In this document: positions 43,658 to 54,974 of the stretch, in pieces
Layout of the letters: each line of letters begins with the position of its first letter
Position numbering within the stretch: position 1 is the stretch's first letter
NCBI GenBank assembly: GCA_033557465.1
Contig: CM066033.1
Span: 584,380,438-584,444,437 of the forward strand
Length of the DNA: 64,000 nucleotides
Direction of reading: 5' to 3'
Source of the DNA: Ichthyophis bannanicus
Taxonomy: Eukaryota; Chordata; Amphibia; Gymnophiona; Ichthyophiidae
Notes under the pieces: model-generated
Databases searched by the model: none
Told to the model about the DNA's origin: nothing
What the model saw: only the letters and a program-made list of their open reading frames with translations
Program-made: the position numbers and the translations under genes

Positions 43658-44355
43658 GGTCTTTTTTTCCTTATGGTATTCCATTAGTATTGTATGTTGA
43701 AAACTCCAGCAATTTATTTTATCGAAGTGGAGCCCGATTCCAATAGAGGCACATCCGGGGTGTCCCGTTTGGATCTGATTCTGGACCATGGGAACAAAAT
43801 GTTCCCACGGTGGCCAGAATTGTGTCTGAGGATGGCCCGCCGTGCCCCTGCCACCTGCGAGGACGTCCTCCCCACAGGCGTTCCCATCTCCCACGGCTCT
43901 GGCCCCCCTTTTCTCTGCCGCTTAACCCAAGGCTGGCTGCCATAGCCTGGATCGGGAGGCCAGGACCCCCCTGCACTGTTCTCCAGCCCTGGGGGGCATC
44001 CCCGGCCCCAATCATGCCAAAAATACAGCTTTTTTCCACCTTTGAGGTGGAATAAGCAGCACGTCCCCATGGGCCCGGCAGCACATACAGGGCCGAGACC
44101 TGAATTGGCTGTGTACGCACTGCCAGACTGGCCCGCCCCGCTCTGCCCCAATCCTGCATTCTCCCACTCCCTGCCAGCTCTTCCGCTCATCAGGACGTAA
44201 GAGGCGAACCGGAGGGGGAATCGGGCCCAGACGGCTTGCGGGGCTGCACTTCAAGCTGGGATGTGTAGCCCCGCAACCCACATTTCTGCATGAGGCCCTT
44301 TCTTAACAGAGATTTTTTTCTTTTGCTTTGTTTTTGAAATCCTTTAGTAAACAAG
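43658..44355. other. GC-rich unrecognised repeat with a solitary HF-like end
   Basis: The interior is GC-rich with no recognised domain. It closes with CCTTTAGTAAACAAGCCCC at 44336-44354, close to the HF right terminus. No matching left end was found, so a decayed relative is possible. Confidence 0.35.
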
Positions 44356-45784
44356 CCCCAAAATTAAGATTAGCCATTTATGGGCTATGATGAAAAGAGA
44401 GAATGAATGTGTTCAACTAATGAAGTGACAAACGAATCATTCTTGGTACAAATTTGAGCCCATTTAATTCTTTAGAATAAAGTAATGAAAAGTAAAAAAT
44501 TCAAGAGGAATAAAAATGCTTTTGGTATGATGCATAATTGAATTTATCAACTGAAAATCATAAATTTTGATTTGAATGTTTAACACTGCTTTTATATAGT
44601 ATATTCATTTATTTTAAGACATAAAAATAAACACACAAAACATCAGAAATATAAAATAAAATATGAATACTGATAAACATAACCAATCAAGAAAATACAG
44701 TTATATGAAACCATGTCCTGCATGCTTTTCCTTGGTAAATGGTGTTTTCACAATTATTGCAAGCAAATTTTGTTCAGTACAATCATTTATTTTACCATAG
44801 AGATAAGTTCTACAAAAGAAAAATAATTGACATATGGGAACTAGCAAAGCAAATGAAGACAAATTGCTAGCCTTGGTAAAATTAGTAGATAAAGTATCAT
44901 ATCATATAAAATGTAAAAATAGTATGTGGATTTCAGGAGCTGTTCATTAAATTATGATAACTTGAGAAAATCTTATCACACAGTAAACGTTGTTTGTTAC
45001 TGCCAACTCCAAGCTCGCCCTATGAGAATGAAAGAAAAGGAACATGAGTACATGAATAATAATTCTTATTTCAGTAAACCTAGTAGTAGCCTTACTCATA
45101 TTCCAGTGCCTCCAAGAAAAATATGCTTTTATGTCTTTATTTTCAGATTGCATCTGTGCAGCAGAAAGGAAAAGCTACCAAGTCACCTAATTTCAGGGGT
45201 GAGATATCACCCCAGTTCTAGATTTCTTACAAATTCATCCTGATGATTAACAGGATCTGCAATGCTGATTTCAGTGGCTAGAATCAGAGACAACAAATAC
45301 CACTCTTCTTTGGAATTTAAGTGCAAAACCAGAACTGATTAAAAAGTCTCCATCCTGGATGAGGCCAACTCAGCCATTAGGCAAAATGCAGCCTTTGAGT
45401 TACAGCAGTCGGAGTAAAACAGAGGCTTTGCAGTCGCATCGTGGCTAGCCTGCATGTTAGTGTTCCATGCTAAGTGCGTATGGTGCGTATGGTGCCCTGC
45501 TAGTAACACAATCCACATGCATATTACTGGCACAGGGCTTAGTAAATATGCCCCTCAGAGGGAGATATGGTACCTAAAGACTTTAACAAAATCATACACA
45601 TTTGCCCAGCAGTTCAAGATTTGCTGGACTGGCAAACAGCTGAATGTGCAACCTGGAGAATTTTGTCTACAATTTTATTTTACTGAAATTGTTTTTGTTC
45701 TCTTTTTCTCACATAATATAATTACAATTCTTCACCTTCACTTATATCTCCATATTTTTATCATAAGTTTCATTACTCAGACAA
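44356..45784. other. Unrecognised AT-rich sequence
   Basis: No gene is seen. GGGCTTAGTAAATATGCCCC at about 45536-45555 is a second solitary HF-like end. The right part leads into CR1-C at about 45785. Confidence 0.35.
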
Positions 45785-45787
45785 AAT

Positions 45788-45955
45788 GTGAGGGTACAAA
45801 CCAGAGAAAGCTTGATGCTGGATTTAATACTCACCAATGGAGATAGCATGTCAAATATCCGGGTGGGTGCCCATGTGAGCAGCAGTGATCATCACACGGT
45901 GTGGTTTGAGATAAAAGCCAAGTCAGAGTCTAATCACAACAAGCTCAAAGTCCTA
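45788..45955 (+). pseudogene. CR1-C endonuclease C-terminal end
   Basis: Reads RESLMLDLILTNGDSMSNIR and SSSDHHTVWFEIKAKSES, including the terminal Ser-Asp-His of APE-type endonucleases. HF-5 is inserted after KVL; the next codons, DFKNTDFSKRAKCLKEK, appear at 55347. Confidence 0.85.
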
Positions 45956-46522
45956 GGGATATGTTTACTAAACAGTGCTAACGTCGCAGCGGCAATGTTA
46001 TCGCACGATAAGCGACGTTATCGCGAGATAATCGCACATTACCGTGCGATAAAATCACGTATCGCACGATAACGTCTCCGGCGGCGTTAAGGTGCGCAGA
46101 GGGTGGAGTAAGGCTCCCTAGAGGGCGGAGATAAGGGATCAATGGGCGGAGAGTGGGCGGGGAGAGAACCCAGGCACACTAACGCTGTGAAATCAGGGTC
46201 TGAAAATTAACGCCACTGAAAACCTTGCGTTAGAGGCACATTTTCAGGAGAGAGAAACCAGTTCAGTCAGCAATGTACAGCAAAGGCAGGGAGACCCAGA
46301 TAAGTGATAGTAGTGATACATGTGCAGTAACAAAACATGCAAAAACCAGAGAGATAATGACCAGAACCAAAATAGAAATACAAAACATTGGGGGCGGAGC
46401 CTGATGTCCAGCGGGTTAGACGCTTCGCGCTGAAGCTCCCGAGAGGCCTACACAGAATCCTGACTTAATACCTACATAAACTCAATTTTTTGCTCCGAAC
46501 TCACCGGGGTACCTCGGGGGGG

Positions 46523-47369
46523 ATGGCGGCCCATAAACCAGCGCGCTTAGACTTCGGGTCTCCTTCTTCTTCACACGGAAAACGCTCCAAAACAGAGGTG
46601 TCTTCCCCACAGAAGATGGTTCCACTTCGGGAACACCCCGAAATGCATCAGGAGCTCTTAGAGGAAATACGCGGAGTGAAGGAACTGGTGCAGTCCAACG
46701 GAGAAGCGCTTCGAGCCATGCGAGAAGACCTCGGTGTGCTCCAGGCCAGACTTGAAAGCCTTTCATTACGGCAGGACAACATGGCGGTGGTCCTCGACTC
46801 GCACGAGGTGCGCTTGGTCAAGCTGGACAAGGCTGAGCGCCAGATACAGAATCTTCAAAAAGAATTAGAAGATAGCAATAATCGAGCCCGTCGCAACAAT
46901 GTGAGGCTCCTTGGAATACCGGAGGGGGCGGAAGCAGGAGATATCAGAGAATTCCTGCTCAAAACTCTTCCCTCCTTGTTGAAGATCACATTTCATAGAG
47001 ACCTGGAAATTGATCGAGCACATCGTGTTCCTACCCATATGGCGCTCACCGAACGACCCCCGGCCTATCATCTTTCGACTACTACGATATCAACAAGTGG
47101 AACAAATTCTAAATGCTGCCCGGGCGAATCGTCATCTGGAGTTTGAAAGTCATAAAGTCTCCTTCTTCCCTGATTTGGCAAAGCCCACAGTTGACCGTCG
47201 GAAGAGACTCCTTGCTTTTCGCCCTCGACTTCAACAGTTACAGGCTCGCTTTGGCCTGTTGTATCCAGCGAAGCTCCGAGTGACTCTCCACAACCAAACT
47301 AGGACATTCGAAGATCCTGATCTACTATCAACCTTTCTAGACTCCAAAGAAGCAGAGCAGATGCGTTAA
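46523..47369 (+). CDS. L1 ORF1 protein, one frameshift
   Basis: ORF1p is the L1 RNA-binding chaperone that forms the ribonucleoprotein with ORF2p. ATG 46523 opens MAAHKPARLDFGSPSSSHGK. A long coiled coil follows (ELLEEIRGVKELVQSNGEAL to RQIQNLQKELEDSNNRA), then the RRM-like start RRNNVRLLGIPEGAEAGDIR and DRAHRVPT. At about 47055-47060, in a CCCCC run, the frame changes; the continuing frame is RPIIFRLLRYQQVEQILNAA, FESHKVSFFPDLAKPTVDRR and the C-terminal domain LHNQTRTFEDPDLLSTFL, stopping at 47369. All expected ORF1 domains are there at a normal length (about 280 residues). A homopolymer miscall is a possible explanation. Confidence 0.9.
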
Positions 47370-47801
47370 CTTAACAATTTGGACTTATTATCTGCCGGCT
47401 CTGTCCGCCATTTTGAAGGGCCCGACGCGGTGGTCATCGCCAAGTACAGAGACTGCCTGGACTTTTCTTTCTGTCTTTATATGACTTACTTGGTCTTCTA
47501 TCCCTCCATGATGTGTGCCTCGGTTGGATTCGGAGCGCGCACAGTTATACAGGTTATATGTTTTCAATTTCGGCCTTCTCTGGGGTTTCTCCCCGCAGAC
47601 ACATGGTCGCCAGTAATTTTTGGGGTTCTGCTTCTTCTCTACCGCGCTGCGGTTCTTATTTTTCAATGTGGGGCGCTTCATTGTATTACATTAGTTTATT
47701 TTCTATCATGTCATGTGTACAGCCAGATACAGTTACTGTGAGGGGCACTGTGAACCTAGGTGCGCTATCATGTTTTCTTTCAGAATTTTTAACCTTGCTC
47801 A

Positions 47802-50800
47802 ATGGCCTTATGTAAGATCTTATCACTTAATGTAAAAGGCATCAATAGTCCAATCAAAAGAAAGAAAATTCTTAGCTATCTTAATCATGAGCATGCTGAT
47901 TTAGTGTTTCTTCAGGAAACGCATCTAAATTCCGCTGAAACACTGAAACTCAATGCTAAACCTTACCTGGTGGCTGCCTATTCTCCCACCGTTTCCAAAC
48001 GGTGTGGGGTGGCCATTCTGGTTAAGAAGTCTTTGCAAGCTACTGTAATAGATACTAGCTCTGATAAGGAGGGTAGATGGACCCGTGCACATCTTAAGGT
48101 TGGAGATAGTGAATTCACGTGTATTTGTATTTATGCCCCCAATGTGGATAACCCTGCTTACTATGCCAGTATTGCGCAGTTGGCACAGGCCTCTGCCAAT
48201 ACTCCATTAATACTTGGTGGCGATTTCAATCAAGTGTTAGACCCTTTGATAGATAGACAACCGCCTAGAACGAGTAATCCACCCAAGAGTCTTGCTACCC
48301 TTACAGCTCTGATGCAAGACCTTGCGCTAGTAGATATATGGAGGCTGCTTCACCCCTCTGACTTAGAGTACACCTTTTATTCTGCCCCCCATCACTCACA
48401 ATCTAGAATAGATTTTTTTCTCATTTCCAAAGCACTGATTTCTCAAGTGGACACGGCTAGGACTCATCCTCTCCATATTTCTGACCATGCTGCCATATCT
48501 TTTTCATTGCATGTCACTTCGCGAGATGATCATCCCCGTGCTTGGTTTTTTGATAGATCCCTACTGGATCAAAAAGATTTTCAGGTTGACATAAAGGCCG
48601 CTATCCAAGATTATTTTCATTTTAACTCACCCCATGACACAGCGAGCTGGGCTTGGTGGGAGGGTTTTAAGGCATCTATCCGGGCTACCATAACCAGTTA
48701 TCAAATTCGACAGGGGAAACAAAGAAAGCAACACTTACTGATTCTAGAGCAACAGATACAAGCTGGGGAGCGTCTCCTTACGTCCCGTACTGACCCATGT
48801 ATTTTACTCCGTTTACAACGCCTCCGCTTTCAATACAATCAGCTTTTATATACTGCTGCTGCTAAAAATATTGAATCACAACAAGGGTTGTATTACCGGG
48901 AAAATAACCGTGCTGGCAAATTATTAGCGAATGCTCTGAAAGGTAAAAAAGAAGCCAAGCGTGTTACCGCTCTCCGTAATCCGTCGGGGGGGGGCCTGGT
49001 CACTAAAGATACAGAAATCTTAGAACTCTTTCGTGATTTTTATACTCGGCTTTATCAATCTGAATGCGATTTTGAGCCAGAAGTATTTGAACGATTGCTC
49101 TCAGGGGTACAACGACCGACCCTATCTGACGAAGCTAGAGAGGCCATGGACAAACCATTCACTTTATCAGAAATTCATTCCGCTCTCAAGAGATGTGCCA
49201 CAGGTCGAGCTGCCGGCCCGGACGGTCTCCCTGCTGAATTCTACAAAACCTTTAACGCTGACTTAGCTCCAGTTTTGAAACTTTATTTTTCTGCTCTGGC
49301 CGAGGAGGGATCTCCTTCTGGGTCCTTTTCTATGGCAAATGTAGTAGTTTTTGAGAAAGAGGGGAGAGATCCGCAACTAACAGCCAATTATCGTCCAATT
49401 TCCCTCTTAAATGCGGACTATAAAATATTTGCCACCATTCTGTCCACCCGGCTCTCTGATAGGATGTCTACTTTGATACACCCAGATCAATGCGGTTTCA
49501 TTCCCGGTAGATCAACCGCTGACAATGCTCGGACTCTATGTCATGTACTGACTACCGCAGTTAATCTTGATCGACCATTTGTCGGCCTCTCACTTGATGC
49601 TGAGAAGGCCTTTGATCGCTTAGAATGGCCTTTCCTGTTTGCAACTCTACGCTGGTATGGATTCGGAGAAGGTTTTCTCCGTTGTCTCCACGCCATGTAC
49701 GCACAGCCTACAGCCAGTATCTGTGCTAATGCTTTAAAGTCTCAGCCATTTCCCCTTCAACGCGGTACTCGTCAGGGATGCCCACTGTCTCCACTTCTTT
49801 TCGATCTTGCACTCGAACCCTTAGCTTTACTGATCCGGCAATCGGAGGAGATTCATGGAGTCCCCTTCTCTCATAGAGAAATTAAAATTTCAGCATATGC
49901 TGATGACCTTATGCTCTTTGTCTCTTTAGACTCGGTGCCGGCTGTCCTAGAGCAAATCGGTAAATATTCACAACTTTCGGGGTATAAGATAAATTGGACC
50001 AAATCGGTAGCCTTCCCCTTAAACTCTCTGATTCATCAAGCAGATATGCAATCCTTTCCCTTTTTATGGCAACCTCGCATGGTCAAGTACCTTGGGGTCC
50101 ACTATTGCTCTCCTTTGGAAGATGCTATCTCCTTTAATGCCAAAGACTTAACCTCTAAAGTCCGGGCGCTTACTCACCGTTGGACTCCTTTAACACTTAC
50201 CTGGTGGGGTCGCCTTGAAACCATAAAAATGATGATTGTTCCTAAAGTGAATTACATTTTAGAAATGTTGCCCTGTCTCCTACCTCGACGTACATATAAA
50301 GATTTAGAGGGCCTTCTAACTAGATACTTATGGCAAAACAAGACGCCTAGGATAGCGAAGCATAAGTTGCAAGCTGATAAGGAACATGGGGGTGTCAGAT
50401 TCCCTGATTTCCTGAAATATCACCATTCTTTTCTTCTCAAACAAGGCGCTCGTTGGCTGGAAGATCTAGCACCGAGTAGACCTGTGTGGCTAGATATAGA
50501 GGAGAACCTTTGCAAACCGTTTCCTCTTACTTCTCTCCCTGGTATGACTCTCCCATCAGACTCCCACTATCCACCAATGCTTTTAGACACTTTAGGTGCC
50601 TTTAATACTCTTATTCAATCTTTAGACTCCCGATTCTGTCCGTTAGACAGACTCCCACTCTGGTACAATACTCGATTTCAAATACAAAATAAACCGATGG
50701 CGTGGAGCCCCTGGTACACTAGGGGCATTTGGACCCCTACCCAGTTGTTCCATGATGGTCGCTGGAAAACTTTTAGTGAATTGCAAATTGAATTTGGTCT

Positions 50801-51592
50801 CCCAGCGAAACACTACTTTCAGTTGGTGCAACTACAGCATTGTCTTCGGAGTGCTAAGGTGCTCCCGCCATCGGAATCCCCTACCCAAGACTTGTCGGAG
50901 ACTATCCGATCTATCGGAGCTCACCGGGTGTAGCATCTAACTTTTACAAAACCTTAAGTACTGCTGTAAATAGAGGTACCCCTATAGCACAGAAAGCATG
51001 GGAGCGGGAACTGCATGTAACTTTGACCCCGGAGCAATGGAGCCTTGTCTGGAGTAGAGTGACACGGGTCTCTAGATCCGCCTCACTCACTCAGACACTC
51101 TTCTTTCTTGCCCACCGGTGTTTCTATACTCCTGACAGATTAGCCAAATGGAACACCTCCCAGGGCAATAAATGCTGGACATGCCATGCGGCCATTGGTT
51201 CACTAACTCATGTTATGTATGAATGTCCCGCACTACAGTCTTACTGGCGTCGGGTCTGGGGTCGTATCCAATCTATTTTGCACTTTCACGAGCCCCTGTC
51301 TTGGAGGATAGTGGGACTCCGCTCAGCTGCGGGGATCCCCTCTCTTCCAAAATCGGCTTACTTCCTTTTAGACTTCATGCTGGGCATTGCTATTTCCCTA
51401 ATTACGAAATACTGGAAAAATAGCTCCCATCTGAGTCCCAATGAATGGTGGAATCATGTCTGCCTCTACAGTAAATATGAACAAATACCTCGTATGTTTG
51501 CTTCTTCCGTTCAGACCCCCCATCATCTGTCTAAATGGAAGATGCTCAATGACTATGTTCACACCGCTAAATGCTCTCATCTGACTGTTTAA
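47802..51592 (+). CDS. L1 ORF2: endonuclease and reverse transcriptase, one late frameshift
   Basis: ORF2p nicks target DNA and reverse transcribes L1 RNA. An uninterrupted 1043-codon frame runs from ATG 47802 to 50933. Endonuclease residues are present: N10 (ILSLNVKGIN), E39 (FLQETHL), D141 and N143 (GGDFNQ), and the terminal SDH at 227-229. RT blocks include GRAAGPDGLPAEFYKTF, NYRPISLLNADYKI, GFIPGRSTADNAR, D599 in LSLDAEKAFDR, TRQGCPLSPLLF and the catalytic AYADD with D701 and D702. A shift at about 50890-50920 moves coding to another frame that reads AVNRGTPIAQKAWERELHV, TPEQWSLVWSRVTRVSRSAS and the Cys-rich tail KCWTCHAAIGSLTHVMYECP to 51592. Total length of about 1260 residues is normal. 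The lesion spares both catalytic domains. Confidence 0.95.
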
Positions 51593-51848
51593 ATTTGTAT
51601 AAATCTCTGTCACATGATCATTCTGTATCGCAGATGCTATTTATTTTCGTTTTGATGTACAATCACTATTGTTTGGAAGCGCTCACATGCTGATACTGTC
51701 GACTCAGAGAAGAAGCAGGGGGGTGGGGGGTAATAGGGTTTGTTTTTCCTTATTGTATACTTGTTTTGTCTCCTTTGGTGTGTTGTTTCTTTTGTTTGTT
51801 GCAAAATGAAAATAAAAGTTTAAAAAAAAAAAGAAATACAAAACATTG

Positions 51849-52800
51849 AGCCGACCAATAGAAAAAACATTGATAAACAGTAATCAACACTACCCATAAA
51901 GAATAAAAAGGAAGATGTCACTTTTGGAAGGTTCAATTCTGATTCCACCCACAAAGTGAATGTTCCAACATTGATAGTGTTGATGAGGGTTTGCTGTGGT
52001 ATATATTGGGCAGCTTGCTTATGTGGCTTTCACATGTGCAGCAACAGCATAGTGGTCACGTAGGAAAGGGCACTATGGTGATGGTGTAAATGGCGTACAG
52101 GGGGCTGTAGGCGGCACATGCAGTGGGCCAGCTGGGGCACAGGGTGGACTAGGCAGATGCCTAGGTGGCACATAGAAATGTAGAAATGGAAAACCAGCAA
52201 GCCAGCAACTGACCAAGGTCAAACATGTCCACGAGTGTGTGTCCCACAGTGTCCCAGGGGACAGTACCCAGCAAGTACCCCCAAAGGGCACATAACATTG
52301 GCAGATGGTGCCAGGGGGAAGCGTGAATGTCTATGCAGGCACCCCTCCCCCATATCACGCACCATAGGCAGCCCCCTACCGGCACACTGGATGGCCTGTG
52401 ACTGCGTACCACCAGCACCACCGGCACAAGGGCATGTCAGCATAGTGGCAGACGGGTGCTGGTGGTGGAGGGGGCAGTGGCATCTGCCCACAGAAGACCA
52501 AGGCCAAGCCCTGTTTAGGTGGGTGCCGTGCACTGCAACAGACAAGGTCTGTCTGATGAACAGTCATGGTATCCCCAAGGAATGATCTGCCTCTGCGACA
52601 ACAGTTTGATGCAGTACACACAGCCAGTATATTCAGGGGCAGAAAGTCACAGGTTCAAGACCCAGCTGTGGCTCCTGCAGACCATGTCCCTATATTTTAC
52701 CCAGTACTAAACTATGGTAATAAAGATGGAACATTTATTGCAGATAAAATTAACACGCTATAAACGCCTATACCCTACAGAGGTCATACACCATAAACAT
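51849..52800. other. HF-5 interior, no gene
   Basis: After the L1 duplication the host element resumes. 52070-52560 is the inverted counterpart of 38560-39080 in HF-3 and 24480-24900 in HF-2 (for example CCCAGCAAGTACCCCCAAAG). A plus-strand tRNA-like module at about 52600-52680 has GTTTGATGCAGTACACAC and CACAGGTTCAAGACCC. Open frames here are not convincing. Confidence 0.6.
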
Positions 52801-52815
52801 GTGCAATCCCTAGAG

Positions 52816-53007
52816 CAGAGTTTCCCAACTGCAGTCCTGGAGGGCCGAACACCACTCAGGTTTCATGCTGTCCCTAATAAATATGCCTGTGATGCATTTG
52901 TATACACCGCCCCCATTGTATGCAAATGTATCCATGCATATTCATTAGGGACAGCATGAAAACCTGAACAGTGTTTGGCTCACCAGGACCAGAGTTGGGA
53001 CCCTCTT
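52816..53007. mobile_element. hAT-like MITE in HF-5 with perfect 8-bp duplication
   Basis: CCCTAGAG flanks both sides (52808-52815 and 53008-53015). Termini CAGAGTTTCCCAACTGCAG and CAGAGTTGGGACCCTCTT are imperfect inverted repeats beginning CAG, as in hAT elements. The middle forms an internal inverted repeat (CATGCTGTCCCTAATAAATA and TATTCATTAGGGACAGCATG). It has no coding capacity at 192 bp. Confidence 0.9.
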
Positions 53008-54632
53008 CCCTAGAGCAGCGGCCAACAGGGGCACAAACATCCACACCCACAGGCTCCACTATCCAACGGCTCATGGAGAGTCAGGCTGTTGGGCCCTGCA
53101 TGGAGCAACATCTTCCAATACTAGCACCTGCATACCTTAGCAATGCCGTCTTAAACTTGGAAACACGTTCCACATATATCAAAAGGTTGCTATGACAAAA
53201 CCTAAATTAAACACAATTTGTTGACAGAGATTCATCATAGCAACCTTTCTGATATCTGTGGAGTGTGTTTCAGTTTCTATTTCTGACAGTGTTTACCACC
53301 CCGGGGAGTGACCCTAACAGTACTGAGTACCATAACAATGCCAACTACCTCTATATTTGCACAATGCTGAAATAGGTGTGGGAGTGTGTGTATGTCTATC
53401 CAGTGTTATATGACTGCCTACATCTTACTGAGCCCACAATGCTTGCACTGTTTCCAGTGTTAGCCTGCCAATGTGCATAAGAGGAGCCAGGTACTGTGGG
53501 TATGGCCCGGACAGGGCGGCCTGGGCAGGATGCATATGCACGGGGCATAGGGCAATGGCTGGGATCTTGTAGTTCCCGTGCCCGACCACCACCTGCATGG
53601 ACAGGGTGGCCACAGCATGTCATGCTGGGAGGTCACTCTCACCCTGACTGAGCAGTGACCCTGGTATGGCTAGGTTCCCCCATAGTGCTATACAGCATTT
53701 CTCTTAAGTGATATCTATGAGTTCCCTTTTCTGGGGCCCAATCACTGACATACTTGCTTGGTGTATGTGCTCATATCCTATTTTTGGGTGCACACAGTTT
53801 CTTCAGGAACATGCACTATGAACTAACTAGCAGACTGCAATTAGCATGTGCATGGCTGGAACACCTTGCAGGGTGGAGACTGACTATGTCCTCTGCTGGT
53901 GAATGTCAGGTAGTGGGTGGGGGCAGCTGAGCTTTACCAGGCCTACTGCCTGTCTGCCAGTGCCATATGTGATGCATACAGATCTGCATTCACTGCCCTG
54001 GAGGGTGCCTATTCCCCAGCAGGACTGGGGTTGATGGTCCTCTCTACTGGCACCACTCCAGAGATGTAGAATGTGGATCTGTTGGTGGGAGATGCTGTCC
54101 CCCACCCTGACCCACAGAGAGTGGGTTGGGTCGTGCTACATAATCTGCTTTTGGGTCCAAACACCACCCTCCTCTTACAACATGTGACCATGGCAACCAC
54201 ACAGGGTATGCACTATTCTGGGTACATCATAGTTCACAGGGGCTAAACATGACTGGGAGATGCAGATGAACACAGGTGTAGCTGTTACCACACACTAGCA
54301 CTGATGGGGACCTGCAGCACAGTCTACCTCAACCAAGCCAGGTGCTGTGGACCTGGTGCTGGGCGCCCCACCTCACCCTCAGAGTGAGCACAGGAACCAC
54401 ACAATGTCACGGTCTGTAGCTACTCTGTGCCAAGAACACACACGGTCAGTTCCTCCTACCAGGCCGGGGTTCTATAGAGGTGCATACCCCATCTTGTGAT
54501 CAGATGTAGGCTGCTGATCTGCATGTGCAGTGCATCATGGGTATGGGTGGGTTTACCTTATCCTGGTACCACAGCAGACAGTTTGTTTGGTGACCTGCAG
54601 TCTTTCTGTAGCCAGACAGCAATGTGCTAGAT

Positions 54633-54701
54633 GCTATGGAGATGTAGCCCACTGGTTACTTCAATGACTATGAAGGCAGAAGTTATGGGTTTGATCCCAC
54701 A
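54633..54701 (+). repeat. tRNA-like module, HF-5 right arm (plus); inverted partner at 55092-55162
   Basis: TGTAGCCCACTGGTTACTTC is the A-box side and TATGGGTTTGATCCCAC the B-box side. The minus-strand partner lies beyond the palindrome, so the pair brackets it. Confidence 0.7.
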
Positions 54702-54741
54702 GTGGTGTTATTTAATATGGCTGTCTGAGTATATTCCTTTT

Positions 54742-54974
54742 AATTTAAATCAGTGCAGCCAGCAGAAATACCCTCACAGTGCTGTAGCCTAAGGTGCCTC
54801 ATAAGGTGCCCTATAGGGCGCCCTATAAAGCGCCCTATAGGGCACATTATAAGGTGCCTTGGTGGACAGGGCACTTTATAATGTGCCCTATGGAGTGCCT
54901 TATAGGGCACCTTATGAGGCACCTTAGGTTATGGCACTGTGAGGGTGTTTTTGCTGGCAGCACTGATTTAAATT
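54742..54974. repeat. HF palindrome module, 233 bp (HF-5 right arm)
   Basis: Outer arms AATTTAAATCAGTGCAGCCA and CAGCACTGATTTAAATT; inner tracts CATAAGGTGCCCTATAGGGC, CTATAAAGCGCCCTATAGGG and their complements around GGTGCCTTGGTGGACAGG. It is the longest and best preserved copy. Confidence 0.9.

Larger units (their letters stand above)
46391..51831 (+). mobile_element. Nearly intact L1 LINE, full length
   Basis: A perfect 17-bp target-site duplication, AGAAATACAAAACATTG, lies at 46374-46390 and 51832-51848. The element has a GC-rich start (GGGGCGGAGCCTGATGTCC), ORF1, a 430-bp inter-ORF region, ORF2, a 3' UTR with a G-rich GGGGGGTGGGGGG tract at about 51720, and AATAAAAGTTT followed by A-rich tail. 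Two single frameshifts are the only coding lesions found, so it is much younger than its neighbours. It sits in the HF-5 left arm. Confidence 0.95.

Noticed and set aside
43714..44281. Long GC-rich open frames of 146-158 codons on the minus strand
   Set aside because: GC-rich DNA lowers stop frequency; two overlapping frames are equally open and neither shows a motif.
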